DNA of 64,000 nt from the NCBI GenBank assembly GCA_920105625.2, contig OV050030.1, positions 74,849,900-74,913,899 on the forward strand, written 5' to 3'. The first letter of the stretch is position 1, and every line of letters begins with the position of its first letter. Position numbers and translations under genes: made by a program. Shown in pieces: positions 14,601 to 25,070 of the stretch. This stretch comes from Clusia tigrina (Eukaryota; Arthropoda; Insecta; Diptera; Clusiidae). The notes under the pieces are model-generated. The model made no database searches and was not told the origin of the DNA. It was given only the letters and a program-made list of their open reading frames with translations.

Positions 14601-17389
14601 AACCCCAATTAAAGACAATTACCCTATCTATGCTTCTAGTGATGATATATGAAAACAAATTGGTAGATGTATACACTGGGTCTGTACTAGCCGGCATTCC
14701 AAATATGCGCAGATTATTTCTACTGCCACGCCCACAATTAACCGAAAATTATTACTAAGTTCCTATTAAAGATTTTTCAACAAAAATCACAGGAATGTTG
14801 CGGGTACTAACATTAAACACCACACAAAAAATGAGCGTGTTATTTCTACAGCCACGCCCACTATTGACATATTATTATAACTTGCGATCTATAAAATATT
14901 TTTGGACGAAATTTTATATTAGTACGTATGAGTATATGGACCCTACAAAGCCAAAACAAGATTCGGGGTCGATCAGACGAAGGATACGCCTCCTTCCCAT
15001 ATAATGAGCTTTGGGGATCTCACTTAAAGACAATTACCCTATCTATGCTTCTAGTGATGATATATGAAAACAAATTGTTAGATGTATACACTGGGTCTGT
15101 ACTAGCATGCATTCCAAATATGGGCAGATTGTTACTACTGCCACGCCCACAATTAACCAAAAATCATTACTAGGTTCCTATTAAAGATTTTTCAACAAAA
15201 ATCACAGGAATGTTGAGGGTACTAACATTAAACACCACACACAAAATGGGCGTATTATTTCTAAAGCCACGCCCACTATGGACATATTATTATACCTTAC
15301 AACCTATATAATATTTTTGGACGAAATTTTATTTTGGTACGTATATGGACCGCACAACGCCATATACAAGATTCGGGGTCGATCAGAGGAAGAATACGCC
15401 TCCTTCCCATATAATGAACTTTGGGGACCCCAATTAAAGACAATTACCCTATCTATGCTTCTAGTGATGATATATGAAAACAAATTGGTGGATGTATACA
15501 CTGGGTCTGTACTAGCATGCATTCCAAATATGGGCAGATTGTTGCTACTGCCACGCCCACAATTACGCAAAAATCATTACTAGGTTCCTATTAAAGATTT
15601 CTTAACGAAATTTCACAGGAATGTTGCGGGTACCAACATTTAATACCACACAAAATTGGTCGTGTTATTTCTACAGCCACGCCCACTATTGACATATTAT
15701 TATAACTTGCGACCTATACAATATTTTTGACCGAAATTTTATATTAGTACGTATATGGACCCTACAAAGCCATATACAAGATTCGGGGTCGATCAGAGGA
15801 AGGATACGCCTCCCTCCCATATAATGAACTTTGGGGACCTCACTTAAAGACAATTACTCTATCTATGTTTCTAGTGATGATATATGAAAACGAATTGGTA
15901 AATGTCTACACTGGGTCTGTACTAGGATGCATTCCAAATATGGGCAGATTATTACTACTGCCACGCCCACAATTAACCAAAAATCATTACTAGGTTCCTA
16001 TTAAAGGTTTTCAACAAAAATCACAGGAATGTTGCGGGTACTAACATTAAACACCACACAAAAAATGAGCGTGTTATTTCTACAGCCACGCCCACTATTG
16101 ACATATTATTATAACTTGCGATCTATACAATATTTTTGGACGAAATTTTATATTAGTATGTATATGGACCCTACAAAGCCAAAACAAGATTCGGGGTCGA
16201 TCAGACGAAGGATACGCCTCCTTCCCATATAATGAGCTTTGGGGATCTCACTTAAAGACAATTACCCTATCTATGCTTCTAGTGATGATATATGAAAACA
16301 AATTGTTAGATGTATACACTGGGTCTGTACTAGCATGCATTCCAAATATGGGCAGATTGTTACTACTACCACGCCCACAATTAACCAAAAATCATTACTA
16401 GGCTCCTATTAAAGATTTTTCAACAAAAATCACAGGAATGTTGAGGGTACTAACATTAAATACCACACAAAAAATGGGCGTATTATTTCTACAGCCACGC
16501 CCACTATAGACATATTATTATACCTTACAACCTATATAATATTTTTGGACGAAATTTTATTTTGGTACGTATATGGACCGCACAACGCCATATACAAGAT
16601 TCGGGGTCGATCAGAGGAAGAATACGCCTCCTTCCCATATAATGAACTTTGGGGACCCCAATTAAAGACAATTACCCTATCTATGCTTCTAGTGATGATA
16701 TATGAAAACAAATTGGTGGATGTATACACTGGGTCTGTACTAGCATGCATTCCAAATATGGGCAGATTGTTGCTACTGCCACGCCCACAATTACGCAAAA
16801 ATCATTACTAGGTTCCTATTAAAGATTTCTCAACGAAATTTCACAGGAATGTTGCGGGTACTAACATTAAACACCACACAAAAAATGGGCGTGTTATTTC
16901 TACAGCCACGACATATTATTATAACTTGCGACCTATACAATATTTTTGACCGAAATTTTATATTAGTACGTATATGGACCCTACAAAGCCATATACAAGA
17001 TTCGGGGTCGATCAGCCGAAGGATACGCCTCCCTCCCATATAATGAACTTTGGGGACCTCACTTAAAGACAATTACTCTATCTATGTTTCTAGTGATGAT
17101 ATATGAAAACGAATTGGTAAATGTCTACACTGGGTCTGTACTAGGATGCATTCCAAATATGGGCAGATTATTACTACTGCCACGCCCACAATTAACCGAA
17201 AATTATTACTAAGTTCCTATTAAAGATTTTTCAACAAAAATCACAGGAATGTTGCGGGTACTAACATTAAACACCACACAAAAAATGAGCGTGTTATTTC
17301 TACAGCCACGCCCACTATTGACATATTATTATAACTTGCGATCTATACAATATTTTTGGACGAAATTTTATATTAGTATGTATATGGAC
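2638..17389. repeat. 12-monomer higher-order repeat, three copies of 4914 bp
   Basis: Three consecutive copies lie at about 2638-7551, 7552-12465 and 12466-17379. Corresponding landmarks are exactly 4914 bp apart, for example 3804, 8718 and 13632, or 5100, 10014 and 14928. 4914 bp is 12 monomers of ~409.5 bp. Diagnostic markers recur once per unit: a GAGT insertion giving ACGTATGAGTATATGG (about 5097, 10011, 14925) and a 10 bp deletion that fuses CAGCCACG directly to ACATATT (about 7077, 11991, 16905). Copies B and C share changes absent from A (CAGCCGAAGG near 12099 and 17013; CAGAGGAAGG near 7185), which suggests that B and C are the most recent duplicates. Confidence 0.92.
12838..12945. 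repeat. Conversion-like patch in the third higher-order copy
   Basis: At this place copies A and B of the 4914 bp unit have a monomer with CGACCTATAC, TTTTTGACCG, AGTACGTATATGG and CCCTACAAAGCC. Copy C instead carries the variants of the monomer just upstream (about 12428-12535): CGATCTATAC, TTTTTGGACG, AGTATGTATATGG and CCGCACAACGCC. Sequence on both sides returns to the A/B type. A short tract of about 0.1 kb was therefore copied from the neighbouring monomer. Confidence 0.7.
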
Positions 17390-20072
17390 CCTACAAAGCC
17401 AAAACAAGATTCGGGGTCGATCAGACGAAGGATACGCCTCCCTCCCATATAATGAGATTTGGGGATCTCACTTAAAGACAATTACTCTATCTATGTTTCT
17501 AGTGATGATATATGAAAACGAATTGGTAAATGTCTACACTGGGTCTGTACTAGGATGCATTCCAAATATGGGCAGATTATTACTATTGCCACGCCCACAA
17601 TTAACCAAAAATCATTACTAGGTTCCTATTAAAGATTTTTCAACAAAAATCACAGGAACGTTGCGGGTACTAACATTAAACACCACCCAAAAAATGGGCG
17701 TGTTATTTCTACAGCCACGCCCACTATTGACATATTATTATACCTTACAACCTATATAAAATTTTTGGACGAAATTTTATATTGGTACGTATATGGACCC
17801 TACAAAGCCATATACAAGATTCGGGGTAGATCAGAGGAAGGATACGCCTCCTTCCCATATAATGAGCTTTGGGGATCTCACTTAAAGACAATTACCCTAT
17901 CTATGCTTCTAGTGATGATATATGAAAACAAATTGTTAGATGTATACACTGGGTCTGTACTAGCATGTATTCCAAATATGGGCAGATTGTTACTACTGCC
18001 ACACCCACAATTAACTAAAAATTATTACTAGGTTCCTATTAAAGATTTTTCAACAAAAATCACAGGAATGTTGCGGGTACTAACATTAAACACCACACAA
18101 AAAATGGGCGTTATATTTATTCAGCCACGCCCACTATTGACATATTATTATACCTTACAACCTATATAATATTTTTGGACGAAATTTTATTTTGGTACGT
18201 ATATGGACCGCACAACGCCATATACAAGATTCGGGGTCGATCAGAGGAAGAATACGCCTCTTTCCCATATAATGAACTTTGGGGACCTCACTTAAAGACA
18301 ATTACTCTATCTATGCGTCTAGTGATGATATATGAAAACGAATTGGTAAATGTCTACACTGGGTCTGTACTAGCATGCATTCCAAATATGGGCAGATTGT
18401 TACTACTACCACGCCCACAATTAACCAAAAATCATTACTAGGTTCCTATTAAAGATTTTTCAACAAAAATCACAGGAATGTTGAGGGTACTAACATTAAA
18501 TACCACACAAAAAATGGGCGTATTATTTCTACAGCCACGCCCACTATAGACATATTATTATACCTTACAACCTATATAATATTTTTGGACGAAATTTTAT
18601 TTTGGTACGTATATGGACCGCACAACGCCATATACAAGATTCGGGGTCGATCAGAGGAAGAATACGCCTCCTTCCCATATAATGAACTTTGGGGACCCCA
18701 ATTAAAGACAATTACCCTATCTATGCTTCTAGTGATGATATATGAAAACAAATTGGTGGATGTATACACTGGGTCTGTACTAGCATGCATTCCAAATATG
18801 GGCAGATTGTTGCTACTGCCACGCCCACAATTACGCAAAAATCATTACTAGGTTCCTATTAAAGATTTCTCAACGAAATTTCACAGGAATGTTGCGGGTA
18901 CTAACATTAAACACCACACAAAAAATGGGCGTGTTATTTCTACAGCCACGACATATTATTATAACTTGCGACCTATACAATATTTTTGACCGAAATTTTA
19001 TATTAGTACGTATATGGACCCTACAAAGCCATATACAAGATTCGGGGTCGATCAGAGGAAGGATACGCCTCCCTCCCATATAATGAACTTTGGGGACCTC
19101 ACTTAAAGACAATTACTCTATCTATGTTTCCAGTGATGATATATGAAAACGAATTGGTAAATGTCTACACTGGGTCTGTACTAGGATGCATTCCAAATAT
19201 GGGCAGATTATTACTACTGCCACGCCCACAATTAACCAAAAAACATTACTAGGTTCCTATTAAAGATTTTTCAACAAAAATCACAGGAACGTTGCGGGTA
19301 CTAACATTAAACACCACCCAAAAAATGGGCGTGTTATTTCTACAGCCACGCCCACTATTGACATATTATTATACCTTACAACCTATATAATATTTTTGGA
19401 CGAAATTTTATATTGGTACGTATATGGACCCTACAAAGCCATATACAAGATTCGGGGTAGATCAGAGGAAGGATACGCCTCCTTCCCATATAATGAGCTT
19501 TGGGGATCTCACTTAAAGACAATTACCCTATCTATGCTTCTAGTTATGATATATGAAAACAAATTGTTAGATGTATACACTGGGTCTGTACTAGCATGCA
19601 TTCCAAATATGGGCAGATTGTTACTACTGCCACACCCACAATTAACTAAAAATTATTACTAGGTTCCTATTAAAGATTTTTCAACAAAAATCACAGGAAT
19701 GTTGCGGGTACTAACATTAAACACCACACAAAAAATGGGAGTGATATTTATTCAGCCACGCCCACTATTGACATATTATTATAATTTACAACCTATATAA
19801 TATTTTTGGACGAAATTTTATTTTGGTACGTATATGGACCGCACAACGCCATATACAAGATTCGGGGTCGATCAGAGGAAGAATACGCCTCCTTCCCATA
19901 TAATGAACTTTGGGGACCTCACTTAAAGACAATTACTCTATCTATGCGTCTAGTGATGATATATGAAAACGAATTGGTAAATGTCTACACTGGGTCTGTA
20001 CTAGCATGCATTCCAAATATGGGCAGATTGTTGCTACTGCCACGCCCACAATTACGCAAAAATCATTACTAG
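16376..20072. repeat. Reshuffled satellite block with 2040 and 1631 bp duplications
   Basis: Part of the end of the last 12-monomer unit (about 16400-17200, including the 10 bp deletion marker) reappears about 2040 bp later at 18440-19240. A second segment at about 17621-18441 reappears 1631 bp later at 19252-20072. The displacements are about five and four monomers. This is typical of unequal exchange at the edge of a higher-order domain. Confidence 0.75.
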
Positions 20073-20533
20073 GTTCCTATTAAAGATTTCTCAACGAAAT
20101 TTCACAGGAATGTTGCGGGTACCAACATTAAACACCACACAAAAAATGGTCGTGTTATTTCTACAGCCACGCCCACTATGGACATATTATTATAACTTGC
20201 GACCTATACAATATTTTTGGACGAAATTTTATATTGGTACATTCATGGACCCTACAAAGCCATATACAAGATTCGGGGTGAATCAGACGAAGGATACGCC
20301 TCCCTCCCATATAATGAACTTTGGGGACCTCACTTAAAGACAATTACCCTATCTATGCTTCTAGTGATGATATATGAATACGAATTGGTAAATTTCTACA
20401 CTGGGTGTGTACTAGGATGCATTCCAAATATGGGCAGATTATTACTACTGCCACGCCCACAATTAACCAAAAATCATTACTAGGTTAATATTTAAGATTT
20501 CTCAACGAAATTTCATAGGAATGTTGCGGGTAC
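20073..20533. repeat. Right-array-type monomer split by the retroelement insertion
   Basis: This monomer and its continuation have GGTACATTCATGG, GGGTGTGTACTAGG and AGGTTAATATTTAAG. I did not find these variants elsewhere in the left array, but they recur in the right array (for example 48247-48510, 51524-51790, 57265-57520). It is interrupted at 20533 after GCGGGTAC and resumes at 46081 with GTACTAACATT. Confidence 0.8.
20530..20533. other. Target site duplication, left copy (GTAC)
   Basis: GTAC directly precedes LTR1. The same four bases directly follow LTR5 at 46081-46084. Uninterrupted monomers read GCGGGTACTAACATT here, so exactly four bases were duplicated, as is usual for Ty3/Gypsy elements. 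Confidence 0.93.
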
Positions 20534-20817
20534 AGTTATCCGCCCACCTAATTGCTATTTTTGAGTTTATTAAATAATGTTAAATTCCTGACCAAAGCAA
20601 CGCCTTGGTCAGCATAAATAATTGTTTATACTTTGTTTCCGCTGCAACAGAACAGCTCGTATTACATCTGTATTATTCTAAGTATCCACACAGCGAGCGC
20701 TTATCAGCAACCGTTTGTGTGAAGTAAGTTATTTTTAAGCTCCCACACTTTTTGTATCTTTAGCTTTAAGTCAATTTTGAACAAATAAAGTTTTCAGTCT
20801 TCATACAAATATTAAGT
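20534..20817 (+). repeat. LTR1 (outer 5' LTR)
   Basis: The LTR is 284 bp, starting AGTTATCC and ending ATTAAGT. AATAAA at 20784-20789 is the likely poly(A) signal, and a perfect 8 bp inverted repeat lies at 20588-20612. LTR1 differs from LTR2, LTR4 and LTR5 at four positions: near its start (CCG for CCC, AATTGC for AAATGC) and in AACCG for AATTG near 20710. The transcription start and the R boundaries cannot be placed from sequence alone. Confidence 0.93.
20588..20612. promoter_or_regulatory. Perfect inverted repeat in the LTR
   Basis: CTGACCAA and TTGGTCAG are perfect 8 bp arms around a 9 nt spacer (AGCAACGCC). The structure is unchanged in all LTRs (26649-26673, 32711-32735, 39285-39309, 45851-45875). 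Its position early in the LTR suggests U3, where it could bind a dimeric protein or form a hairpin. The function is unknown. Confidence 0.55.
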
Positions 20818-20828
20818 GGCGCAGTCGG
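20817..20828 (+). other. Primer-binding site, copy 1
   Basis: TGGCGCAGTCGG starts at the last base of the LTR. TGG pairs with the tRNA 3' CCA. This prefix resembles the sites assigned to tRNA-Ser in the 17.6/297 group of Drosophila errantiviruses, but the match past the first 12 bases is not clear. Equivalent sites are at 26878-26889, 32940-32951 and 39514-39525. Confidence 0.8.
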
Positions 20829-21281
20829 CTTAAGAACTGAATCGTGCTAACCGTAACCGATCTTAAGGTTTCGTAAAAGATACAGTTTCTATAAAAAATT
20901 ATTAATAAAAATTAAACAGTTTAAAAGTTTCTATTAAAATAAATTTTAAGCGTGTTTTTATTAACTGTGTTTAAATAAAAACCCACACAAACAACAACTC
21001 TTAAATATAAACTCTCTTGAAAATTAATAAAACTATTCAAGTGTAGTAAATGGAATAACTATTCAAATAAAAAAAAAAAAACGTTTAAAATATTTGTATG
21101 AAAAAGGAGGACTCAAAAACAAAAAACCAAAATTTAAACAAACAAAGTGAGAACAACAGGAAACAGGAAGGAAAATTTACACAACATTTGCAACAAATCC
21201 GAATCAACAAAAATCAACAAGAAATAATCGGAGGAAGCATTATCGAAATAGTATTTGAAGACCAACCAAAGAAGATCAACC
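20829..21281 (+). other. 5' leader of copy 1
   Basis: This is an A/T-rich untranslated leader of about 450 nt between the primer-binding site and the gag AUG. It contains an A-run near 21070 whose length and sequence vary between copies: uninterrupted A in copies 1 and 2, interrupted by a T in copies 3 and 4. Its second half holds the small upstream ORF. No clear insulator-type repeat or packaging motif was recognised. Confidence 0.7.
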
Positions 21282-21295
21282 ATGGAACCAAGTAG
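21098..21295 (+). CDS. Small upstream ORF overlapping the gag start, copy 1
   Basis: This ORF of 65 codons encodes a very hydrophilic Lys/Asn/Gln-rich peptide with no recognisable domain. It begins at the first AUG that opens a sizeable frame in the leader. Its stop lies 14 nt past the first base of the gag AUG, in a different frame, so ribosomes translating it would finish right at the gag start. It is identical in all four copies, but the copies are too young for that to prove selection. It may act as a translational control ORF or be a small accessory peptide. It could also be fortuitous. Confidence 0.4.
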   Translation: MKKEDSKTKNQNLNKQSENNRKQEGKFTQHLQQIRINKNQQEIIGGSIIEIVFEDQPKKINHGTK

Positions 21296-22361
21296 TTATT
21301 TTAATTATATGTCTAAGCGTATTGAACAAATCGATAGCTTTTATGGTGATTATTCAGATTTATTTAGGTTTTTAAATGCCGTCGAACGGTATAAAGAAAT
21401 AATGAATACATTAAGTGCTGCAGAACAAAAATTGCTTTTGTTTGGTATAATTGACAAAATAAAGGAGAGTGCTTATAGGGCTATTGAAAATGAATCATAC
21501 GAAGATTGGAAGGATATTAAAAATATTCTTATAAATAATTTTCAAAATAGACAAAGTATTGAAAACTTAACTGCACAATTGAGAACATTATCGATGAGGG
21601 ATGGAATGACCATCCAGGAATTTTTAAAACAAATAGAAAACATACTGTGTAGGATAAATTCAAAAGTATTGCTAGAAACACTACAGGGAAAAGAATCTCA
21701 GTATAGTAAAGAGTCGAATGAAAAATTGGCGATTCGTATATTTATGGATAAGATTCCAATAGGGACGAGGAACATATTGTTTGTAAGAGAACCAAAAACG
21801 CTTGCACAGTGTAAGCAATTAGTATTTGAGGCTAGGCATGAGCTTCTAGATAGAGATGGAAATTTTAAAAAGAATTCCAATTCGCTTTATTCAAATCAAA
21901 ATATAGGTATATCAAAATCAAATAATAAATCAAATATAAATCCGGAAAATCAAAACACAAATCAATTTTATAACCCAAATTATAATCGACAATTAAACAA
22001 TTATAACAATAACAACAGAGACTTAAATCCTTCAAGAATCTTTAGAAATGCAAATAATAATAACCCATCTTTAAATGCTAGGAATTTTACAAATAATAAC
22101 GTAAATCCTACAACGAATTTTAAAAACGTTTCCAATGTAAGAAACATTAACCCTACTGGAAATTATAGGTATAACCAAAATAACTATAATCAAAACTATC
22201 AGGAAACAAATCAGAGTGTTCGAAATAATAGAAGTCATGTAACAAGAAATAGTACAGAATCAATGGACGTAAACAATGTGTACGAAAATAACAACAGTGA
22301 TAATAAAAACAACACTCCAATAAATTTTTGTCTAGTGACACCGACAGACTTCCCTATATAG
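21282..22361 (+). CDS. gag: Gag, copy 1
   Basis: The structural capsid-type polyprotein has 359 residues. I chose the AUG at 21282 (AACCATGG, good context) over the in-frame AUG at 21255. The first ~190 residues are mixed and probably helical, consistent with a capsid-like region. From about residue 200 to 345 the protein is low-complexity and very rich in Asn, with scattered Arg, Tyr and Gln, and probably binds RNA. No CCHC zinc knuckle is present, which is common in errantivirus Gag. The 3' end overlaps the protease frame by 34 nt and contains a -1 slippery heptamer. Compared with copies 3 and 4, it has Asn instead of Asp in the FQxRQ stretch. Confidence 0.85.
   Translation: MEPSSYFNYMSKRIEQIDSFYGDYSDLFRFLNAVERYKEIMNTLSAAEQKLLLFGIIDKIKESAYRAIENESYEDWKDIKNILINNFQNRQSIENLTAQLRTLSMRDGMTIQEFLKQIENILCRINSKVLLETLQGKESQYSKESNEKLAIRIFMDKIPIGTRNILFVREPKTLAQCKQLVFEARHELLDRDGNFKKNSNSLYSNQNIGISKSNNKSNINPENQNTNQFYNPNYNRQLNNYNNNNRDLNPSRIFRNANNNNPSLNARNFTNNNVNPTTNFKNVSNVRNINPTGNYRYNQNNYNQNYQETNQSVRNNRSHVTRNSTESMDVNNVYENNNSDNKNNTPINFCLVTPTDFPI
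22322..22328 (+). promoter_or_regulatory. -1 ribosomal frameshift heptamer (A AAT TTT)
   Basis: In the gag frame the codons are AAT TTT preceded by A, which fits the X XXY YYZ rule. Slipping back one base moves ribosomes into the protease frame, which stays open to 22846. It lies 33-39 nt upstream of the gag stop. Equivalent sites are 28384-28390, 34446-34452 and 41020-41026. No stimulatory structure was modelled. Confidence 0.7.
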
Positions 22362-22846
22362 TAATTAATACAAAAGTTAAACGTTTAAAATTTTTAATAG
22401 ATTCAGGTGCTTCCACAAGTCTTGTGTCACCAGGAATATGTAATGAAAAATATTTAATTCCATATCAAAATAATATAACTGCTCTAGGAAAAAATATCGA
22501 AGTAAAGAACATAGCTCAAATCCCATTGTTTAAAGAATTTAACCAGCCCAATAAAACTATGCAGCTAGTTGTATATAAGTTTTCTGATAACTTTGACGGA
22601 ATTTTAGGAAATAATTTATTAAAACCACTAAATGCTGTAATAAACTATAAAGAAAGATTGTTAATAACAGATAAAGCGAAAATTTCCATTTGTTTTAATG
22701 AAGAGGAGGAAAATGAATCTCTTCTTTATTATGAACAAATAAATAGTGTAATAGAAATGGCTAATAAAAATGATGATATTTTTAATGGAAATTCGAATTG
22801 TTTTAGAACAGATCATCTTTTAGAAAATATAATAATAGAAAAATAA
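22328..22846 (+). CDS. pol: Protease domain, copy 1
   Basis: This is a retropepsin-type aspartic protease that would cleave the polyproteins. About 172 codons are open after the frameshift site. The catalytic motif D-S-G-A lies at about residues 25-28, preceded by hydrophobic FLI, and a later ILG-containing hydrophobic segment (DGILGNN) lies near residue 90. Both are usual for retropepsins. There is no AUG at the start, so expression as a Gag-protease fusion by -1 frameshifting is expected. The frame ends with UAA at 22844-22846, but the same frame then continues directly into RT. Confidence 0.85.
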   Translation: MSSDTDRLPYIVINTKVKRLKFLIDSGASTSLVSPGICNEKYLIPYQNNITALGKNIEVKNIAQIPLFKEFNQPNKTMQLVVYKFSDNFDGILGNNLLKPLNAVINYKERLLITDKAKISICFNEEEENESLLYYEQINSVIEMANKNDDIFNGNSNCFRTDHLLENIIIEK

Positions 22847-25070
22847 ATAGATTATAAAAAATCTTTTTTTTTTGAAGGAGATCAACTAACCTTTACTTCT
22901 GAAGTTAAACACGAAATTAAGACAACGACAAGTAGTCCAATTTTCTCTAAACTATATAGGTATCCTGAAGTATATAGAAACGAAGTCAATCAACAAATTG
23001 ACGATATGTTAAAACAAGGAATTATTGTCCACAGTAATTCTCCTTATAATTCTCCGTTATGGGTAGTTCCAAAAAAAATGGATGCCTCCGGAAAGAGGAA
23101 ATTTAGGGTAGTTATTGACTATAGAAAGCTCAACAGTGTGACAATCGATGACAAGTTTCCGATCCCAAACATGGACGATATACTAGATAAACTAGGTAAA
23201 GCTATGTATTTTTCTACTTTGGATTTGGCAAAGGGCTTCCACCAAATCGAGGAGAATCCCGAAGATAGACATAAAACCGCATTTTCGACCTCCCATGGTC
23301 ATTATGAATTCGCAAGGATGCCATTCGGTCTAAAGAATGCACCTACGACTTTCCAAAGAATGATTAATTACGTATTAAAGGAATACATTGGAAAAATATG
23401 CTTCGTTTATTTAGATGACATATACTCATGAAATAAATTACAGTACGATTGAAAAAGAATTACTATCAATTGTTTACGCAGTTAACTATTTTCGCCCATA
23501 TTTATATGGAAGAAAATTTGATATAGAAACCGATCATAAACCACTTATATGGTTATCGAACTTAAAAGAGCCAAATTCAAAGCTACAGCGCTGGAAAATT
23601 AAGCTAAACGAATATGATTTCGATATTAAATATATAAAAGGCAAATCAAATTATGTAGCAGATGGACTGTCCAGACTAGACATTAATCAATTAAATGACG
23701 AAGATGACACGAATGAAACTATTCATACCAGTAGAAATGAAGATAGTATATATTTGATTCCGATATCAGAAAAACCACTTAACTTATTCAAATTCCAAAT
23801 AACACTTAAATCTGGTAGAAATTCTACTACAAAATCAAATTTCCTGAATAAAACTAGAGTAATTTTATCAAGAGAAAATTTTAACCATGAAGAAATACAA
23901 AAAATTATGAGCGAACTTCCATCAAAGGGACTTATAGGACTTCGTGTAGACGACCCTAGGAGATTTGTTACATTTCAAAATGCATATAAGATTTTTCAGA
24001 ATGAAAAACATCGAATTTATAAGTGTAGCAAAATATTGAAAGACATAAAAAATTTTGACGAACTAAAAGAACTCATTCTCACCGAACACACTAAAAACTA
24101 TCATAGAGGAAGCGACGAAACGTACAAAGAAATCAAGGATATTTATTACTATCCAAACCTCTATAAAGAGATAGAGAAGCTACTTGCTAACTGTCAGGTA
24201 TGTCATTCTGCTAAATATGACAGAAGAAAAAGCCAACATCATCATTACCTAACAAAGACACCAACAGACGAAAGGGAAATAGTAATGGTAGATATTTGGT
24301 ATCCTGGATCAAAAAATAACATATATTTAATATTTTTAGATAAGTTTTCCAAGCATTTGGTTATTAAGAAAATCAAGGATAGAAATCATACAACCCTAAT
24401 AGACACATTTAAAGAATATTTTTCACACCAAGGAAAACCTTTAGTTATAAAAGGGGACGGAGAGTTTGGTAGCAAACTTATTCAGGAATTCTTACAATCG
24501 GAAAATATAGAATTAATTATTTCTCCAGCAGAATGCTCAAATGCAATATCTGATCTAAACAGAACACATAATACATTGAACGAGCACTTACGTTTATATA
24601 ACAGTAGACCGGAAAAGAAAGACCTTCCTTTACACACGAAAATTACAGAAATAGAATACATATATAATAATACAATTCACTCTACCACGAACAAACGACC
24701 AATTGACTTTAAAAATAACAAAATAACACAGGAAGAAAAAATCAAAATAATAAACACAATGAATAAAATAAAAGAAAAATCAAACATGTATTTAAATAAA
24801 AACAAAGGTAAAGAAGCCAATCTAATTGACCAACAGGATTATTTTGTAAGACAAAATTATAAACACACGTTTAATGTTTCTAAAACCCAGCCTCGATATA
24901 CTCAAAAGAAACTTTATAAGGATAATAGATATTTTACATACAAAAATAATAATCGTCATATAAAAGTAGATAATAATTTTATAAAACCCCCTTTCAGGTA
25001 TCAGAACAATAATTCTAATTCTATTAATGAGCCAACCGAGCCATCAACAAACAATCCAAATCCAACATAG
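22847..25070 (+). pseudogene. pol: Pol (RT-RNase H-integrase), copy 1, disrupted by 512 bp deletion
   Basis: The RT frame is intact from just after the UAA through the [19 protein letters not shown] and MPFGLKNAP blocks to YLDD. It is then cut by a deletion at about 23423 and stops at 23431. The remaining RNase H and integrase frame runs from about 23424 to 25070, shifted relative to RT. Compared with copy 3, 512 bp are missing (its 35548-36059): the RT thumb/connection and the first RNase H catalytic block. Two bases (AT) of microhomology lie at the junction. No functional RT or RNase H can come from this copy. Confidence 0.9.

Larger units (their letters stand above)
1..20533. repeat. Left satellite array, ~410 bp monomer
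   Basis: About 50 head-to-tail monomers of ~409-414 bp fill this stretch with no unique sequence between them. Landmarks recur once per monomer: GGTTCCTATTAAAG, AATGTTGCGGGTAC, GATTCGGGGTCGATCAG, CTATCTATGCTTCTAG and ACTGGGTCTGTACTA. The decamer CCACGCCCAC occurs twice per monomer (for example 100-109, 384-393, 510-519). Monomers differ from each other by substitutions and a few small indels, while blocks of several monomers repeat almost perfectly, so the array has higher-order structure. No RNA gene, promoter or plausible protein gene was seen. Short ORFs occur on both strands but are broken in different monomer types. Confidence 0.97.

Noticed and set aside
595..20483. Many recurring 60-110 codon ORFs on both strands of the left satellite
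   Set aside because: They recur only because monomers recur, overlap one another in different frames, and are broken by single changes in neighbouring monomers. No domain, codon bias or start context supports them.
1..20533. CRISPR-like regular spacing of repeats
   Set aside because: Repeats are contiguous ~410 bp monomers without unique spacers. This is satellite DNA in a eukaryotic context.
20724..20729. GTAAGT in LTR1 as the env splice donor
   Set aside because: Good donor consensus, but it would supply no start codon for the hydrophobic leader. The GT within the gag start fits the phase and gives an AUG. It is kept only as an alternative.
21698..22341. Minus-strand ORFs of about 60 codons inside gag (and the equivalents in other copies)
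   Set aside because: They lie opposite the gag frame, have no recognisable features, and are explained by A/T-rich composition.
23415..25070. A separate gene encoding RNase H-integrase in copies 1 and 2
   Set aside because: The frame starts at the 512 bp deletion joint and is simply the rest of pol out of register.
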